Shown: positions 7,910 through 8,599 of the stretch, in pieces
How positions within the stretch are numbered: the stretch's first letter is position 1
How the letters are laid out: each line of letters begins with the position of its first letter
Source: an uncultured Muribaculaceae bacterium
GTDB taxonomy: Bacteria; Bacteroidota; Bacteroidia; Bacteroidales; Muribaculaceae
Assembly: GCA_910576935.1 (NCBI GenBank)
Contig: CAJTKG010000058.1
Span: forward strand, 1-8,599
Length of the DNA: 8,599 bases
Direction: 5' to 3'
The notes under the pieces: model-generated
Seen by the model: the letters and a program-made list of their open reading frames with translations, nothing else
Database searches by the model: none
Told to the model about the DNA's origin: nothing
Position numbers and translations under genes: made by a program

Positions 7910-8352
7910 TGTCTGCCGGTATGACCGAAGCCTCCCTCGCCGCGCTCGCTTTCGGCAAGACTCGGACAAACTTCCCAGTCGACATGACTGTAGCGTGTCA
8001 CAACCATCTGGCAGATGCGGTCGCCGTTATTAATAACAAACGGCTCATGCGAGAGGTTGATAATGATGACACCTATTTCGCCGCGATAGTCGGCATCGAT
8101 CGTGCCGGGTGTGTTGGCGAGGGTTATGCCGTGTTTGAGAGCCAGCCCGCTACGCGGACGCATCTGCATCTCGTAGCCTTCGGGCAGTTCGACACGCAAG
8201 CCTGTCGGCACAAGAACGCGCTCAAATGGAGCGACAGTGAGCGAATGCGAGAGCGATGCGCGCACATCCATGCCGGCCGACAATGCGGTGGCATATTCAG
8301 GCAGGCGGTTGCCCGATGAATTGACGATTTTGACTTTTACCCGGTCTGTCAT
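7906..8352 (-). CDS. dut: dUTP diphosphatase (dUTPase)
   Basis: This 148-residue enzyme hydrolyses dUTP to dUMP and pyrophosphate, which keeps uracil out of DNA and supplies the thymidylate pathway. All five motifs of the trimeric dUTPase family are present in order: AGMDVRA (26-32), PRSGLALKHGI (66-76), TPGTIDADYRGE (81-92, with catalytic Asp86), GDRICQMV (110-117) and the glycine-rich C-terminal arm RGEGGFGHTG (137-146). The length is normal. The ATG at 8352 (MTDRVKVKIV) is chosen because the extended reading from 8433 would cross the promoter and adds 27 unconserved residues. An AT-rich leader precedes it, as is usual for Bacteroidota genes. It is first in the operon and overlaps the TPR gene by 4 bases. 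Confidence 0.97.
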   Translation of the reverse strand: MTDRVKVKIVNSSGNRLPEYATALSAGMDVRASLSHSLTVAPFERVLVPTGLRVELPEGYEMQMRPRSGLALKHGITLANTPGTIDADYRGEIGVIIINLSHEPFVINNGDRICQMVVTRYSHVDWEVCPSLAESERGEGGFGHTGRQ

Positions 8353-8374
8353 AAGATTATTATGTTTTAATTGA

Positions 8375-8405
8375 CAAAAATAATCATAAAATCCGACAAC
8401 CGCAA
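8375..8405 (-). promoter_or_regulatory. Bacteroidota sigma-70-type promoter for the dut operon
   Basis: Read on the minus strand, TATTTTTG (8382 to 8375) matches the Bacteroidota -7 element TAnnTTTG exactly. A TTG (8405 to 8403, with another TTG just upstream at 8408-8406) lies 20 bases before it at the -33 position. Transcription should start about 4-8 bases after the -7 box, near 8367-8371, leaving an A/T-rich leader of about 15-20 bases before the dut ATG at 8352. This is the only clear promoter seen for the five-gene operon. Confidence 0.72.
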
Positions 8406-8440
8406 CAACGATTTCAAAACCGCATACACACAAATGCCGT

Positions 8441-8471
8441 GTCGAGCAAGGACAAATGTCCTGCGGGCGAC
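8441..8471. repeat. Imperfect inverted repeat around AGGACA-AA-TGTCCT
   Basis: The core AGGACA (8449-8454) and TGTCCT (8457-8462) are perfect complements with AA between them. GC (8446-8447) with GC (8463-8464) and the outer GTCG (8441-8444) with CGAC (8468-8471) extend the stem, with small bulges (A8445, A8448, GGG 8465-8467). It could be a hairpin or an operator-like dyad. It lies 59 bases upstream of the -7 box of the dut promoter, too far for a classic overlapping operator. No T-run follows on either strand. Confidence 0.55.
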
Positions 8472-8490
8472 TGTTAATGTCTTGCTTATA

Positions 8491-8551
8491 TGGAAGCTAA
8501 AGCTGTAGCTCCATTGTTTGTAACAACGATGTCAATGTGCGTTTGACATCG
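8491..8551. repeat. Three abutting hairpins, possible structured RNA or dyad cluster
   Basis: Three inverted repeats follow one another with no spare base. The first is TGGA-(A)-GCTA paired with TAGC-TCCA (8491-8513, one bulged A, 6-base loop). The second is TTGTT paired with AACAA (8514-8526, 3-base loop). The third is CGATGTCAA paired with TTGACATCG (8527-8551), a perfect 9-base stem with a 7-base loop. AGCT also occurs three times at a 6-base period inside the first. No U-run follows on either strand, so they are not simple terminators. Function and strand are unknown. Confidence 0.55.
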
Positions 8552-8599
8552 GTTTGGTCGGTTTAGACGCGCGGGGATGTCTGCCGCAGTAGCTATATT

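Larger units (their letters stand above)
8353..8599. other. Intergenic region upstream of dut with several inverted repeats
   Basis: No gene can be supported in this 247-base stretch. Its left part is AT-rich and holds the dut promoter. From about 8430 it becomes more GC-rich and carries inverted repeats at 8441-8471, 8491-8513, 8514-8526 and 8527-8551. A short frame opening with ATG at 8577 runs off the right edge but is far too short to call. The region may be the leader or tail of a neighbour outside the window, or an unannotated structured RNA. Confidence 0.6.

Noticed and set aside
8517..8545. Possible plus-strand promoter TTTG-N17-TGCGTTTG
   Set aside because: The -7 box has TG in place of the key TA, and the spacing is short for the Bacteroidota consensus; the elements also fall within the hairpin cluster.
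8577..8599. Possible start of a rightward gene (ATG TCT GCC GCA GTA GCT)
   Set aside because: Only seven codons are visible before the window ends, the leader is GC-rich, unlike other leaders of this phylum, and no -7 element lies close upstream.

Overview
The window looks like an ordinary chromosomal segment of a Bacteroidota bacterium, most likely order Bacteroidales and possibly a Muribaculaceae-type gut organism. The support is moderate GC with strong use of TAT/ATA codons, no Shine-Dalgarno sequences before the starts, a promoter of the TTG-N20-TAnnTTTG type before dut, a tRNA without an encoded CCA end, and a gene order (dut, TPR protein, DUF4292 lipoprotein, EnvC-like M23 protein, polysaccharide flippase) whose members cluster in this phylum. 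The genus cannot be fixed from the sequence alone.

Layout, left to right. A tRNA-Asn gene (7-80) is followed by a strong intrinsic terminator (90-128). Two plus-strand genes come next: murI, glutamate racemase (151-990), and a membrane protein with a TPM domain, four CxxC zinc-ribbon pairs and a glycine-rich tail (1004-2242). These meet, tail to tail with only 2 bases between stops, a five-gene minus-strand operon that reads from the right edge inward. In transcription order it holds dut (8352-7906), a large TPR protein (7909-6023), a DUF4292 lipoprotein (6026-5163), an EnvC-like LytM/M23 coiled-coil protein (5129-3687) and a Wzx-type flippase (3684-2245). Two of its junctions are 4-base ATGA overlaps, one is a 2-base gap and one a 33-base gap, so co-transcription and translational coupling are likely. 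A good Bacteroidota promoter lies just before dut. The outermost 247 bases (8353-8599) hold that promoter and a set of inverted repeats but no gene that I can support.

Taken together, most of the genes serve the cell envelope. MurI makes D-glutamate for peptidoglycan. The EnvC-like protein has lost most of its metallopeptidase residues and so probably activates murein amidases rather than cutting murein. The flippase moves lipid-linked glycans, and the DUF4292 lipoprotein and TPR protein are likely envelope factors. dut is the housekeeping exception at the head of the operon.

I found no mobile element, CRISPR array, phage gene or defence system, and nothing that amounts to a new system. The items most worth a second look are the abutting hairpins upstream of dut, the degenerate LytM active site, the acidic insertion in the TPR protein and the TPM plus zinc-ribbon fusion.
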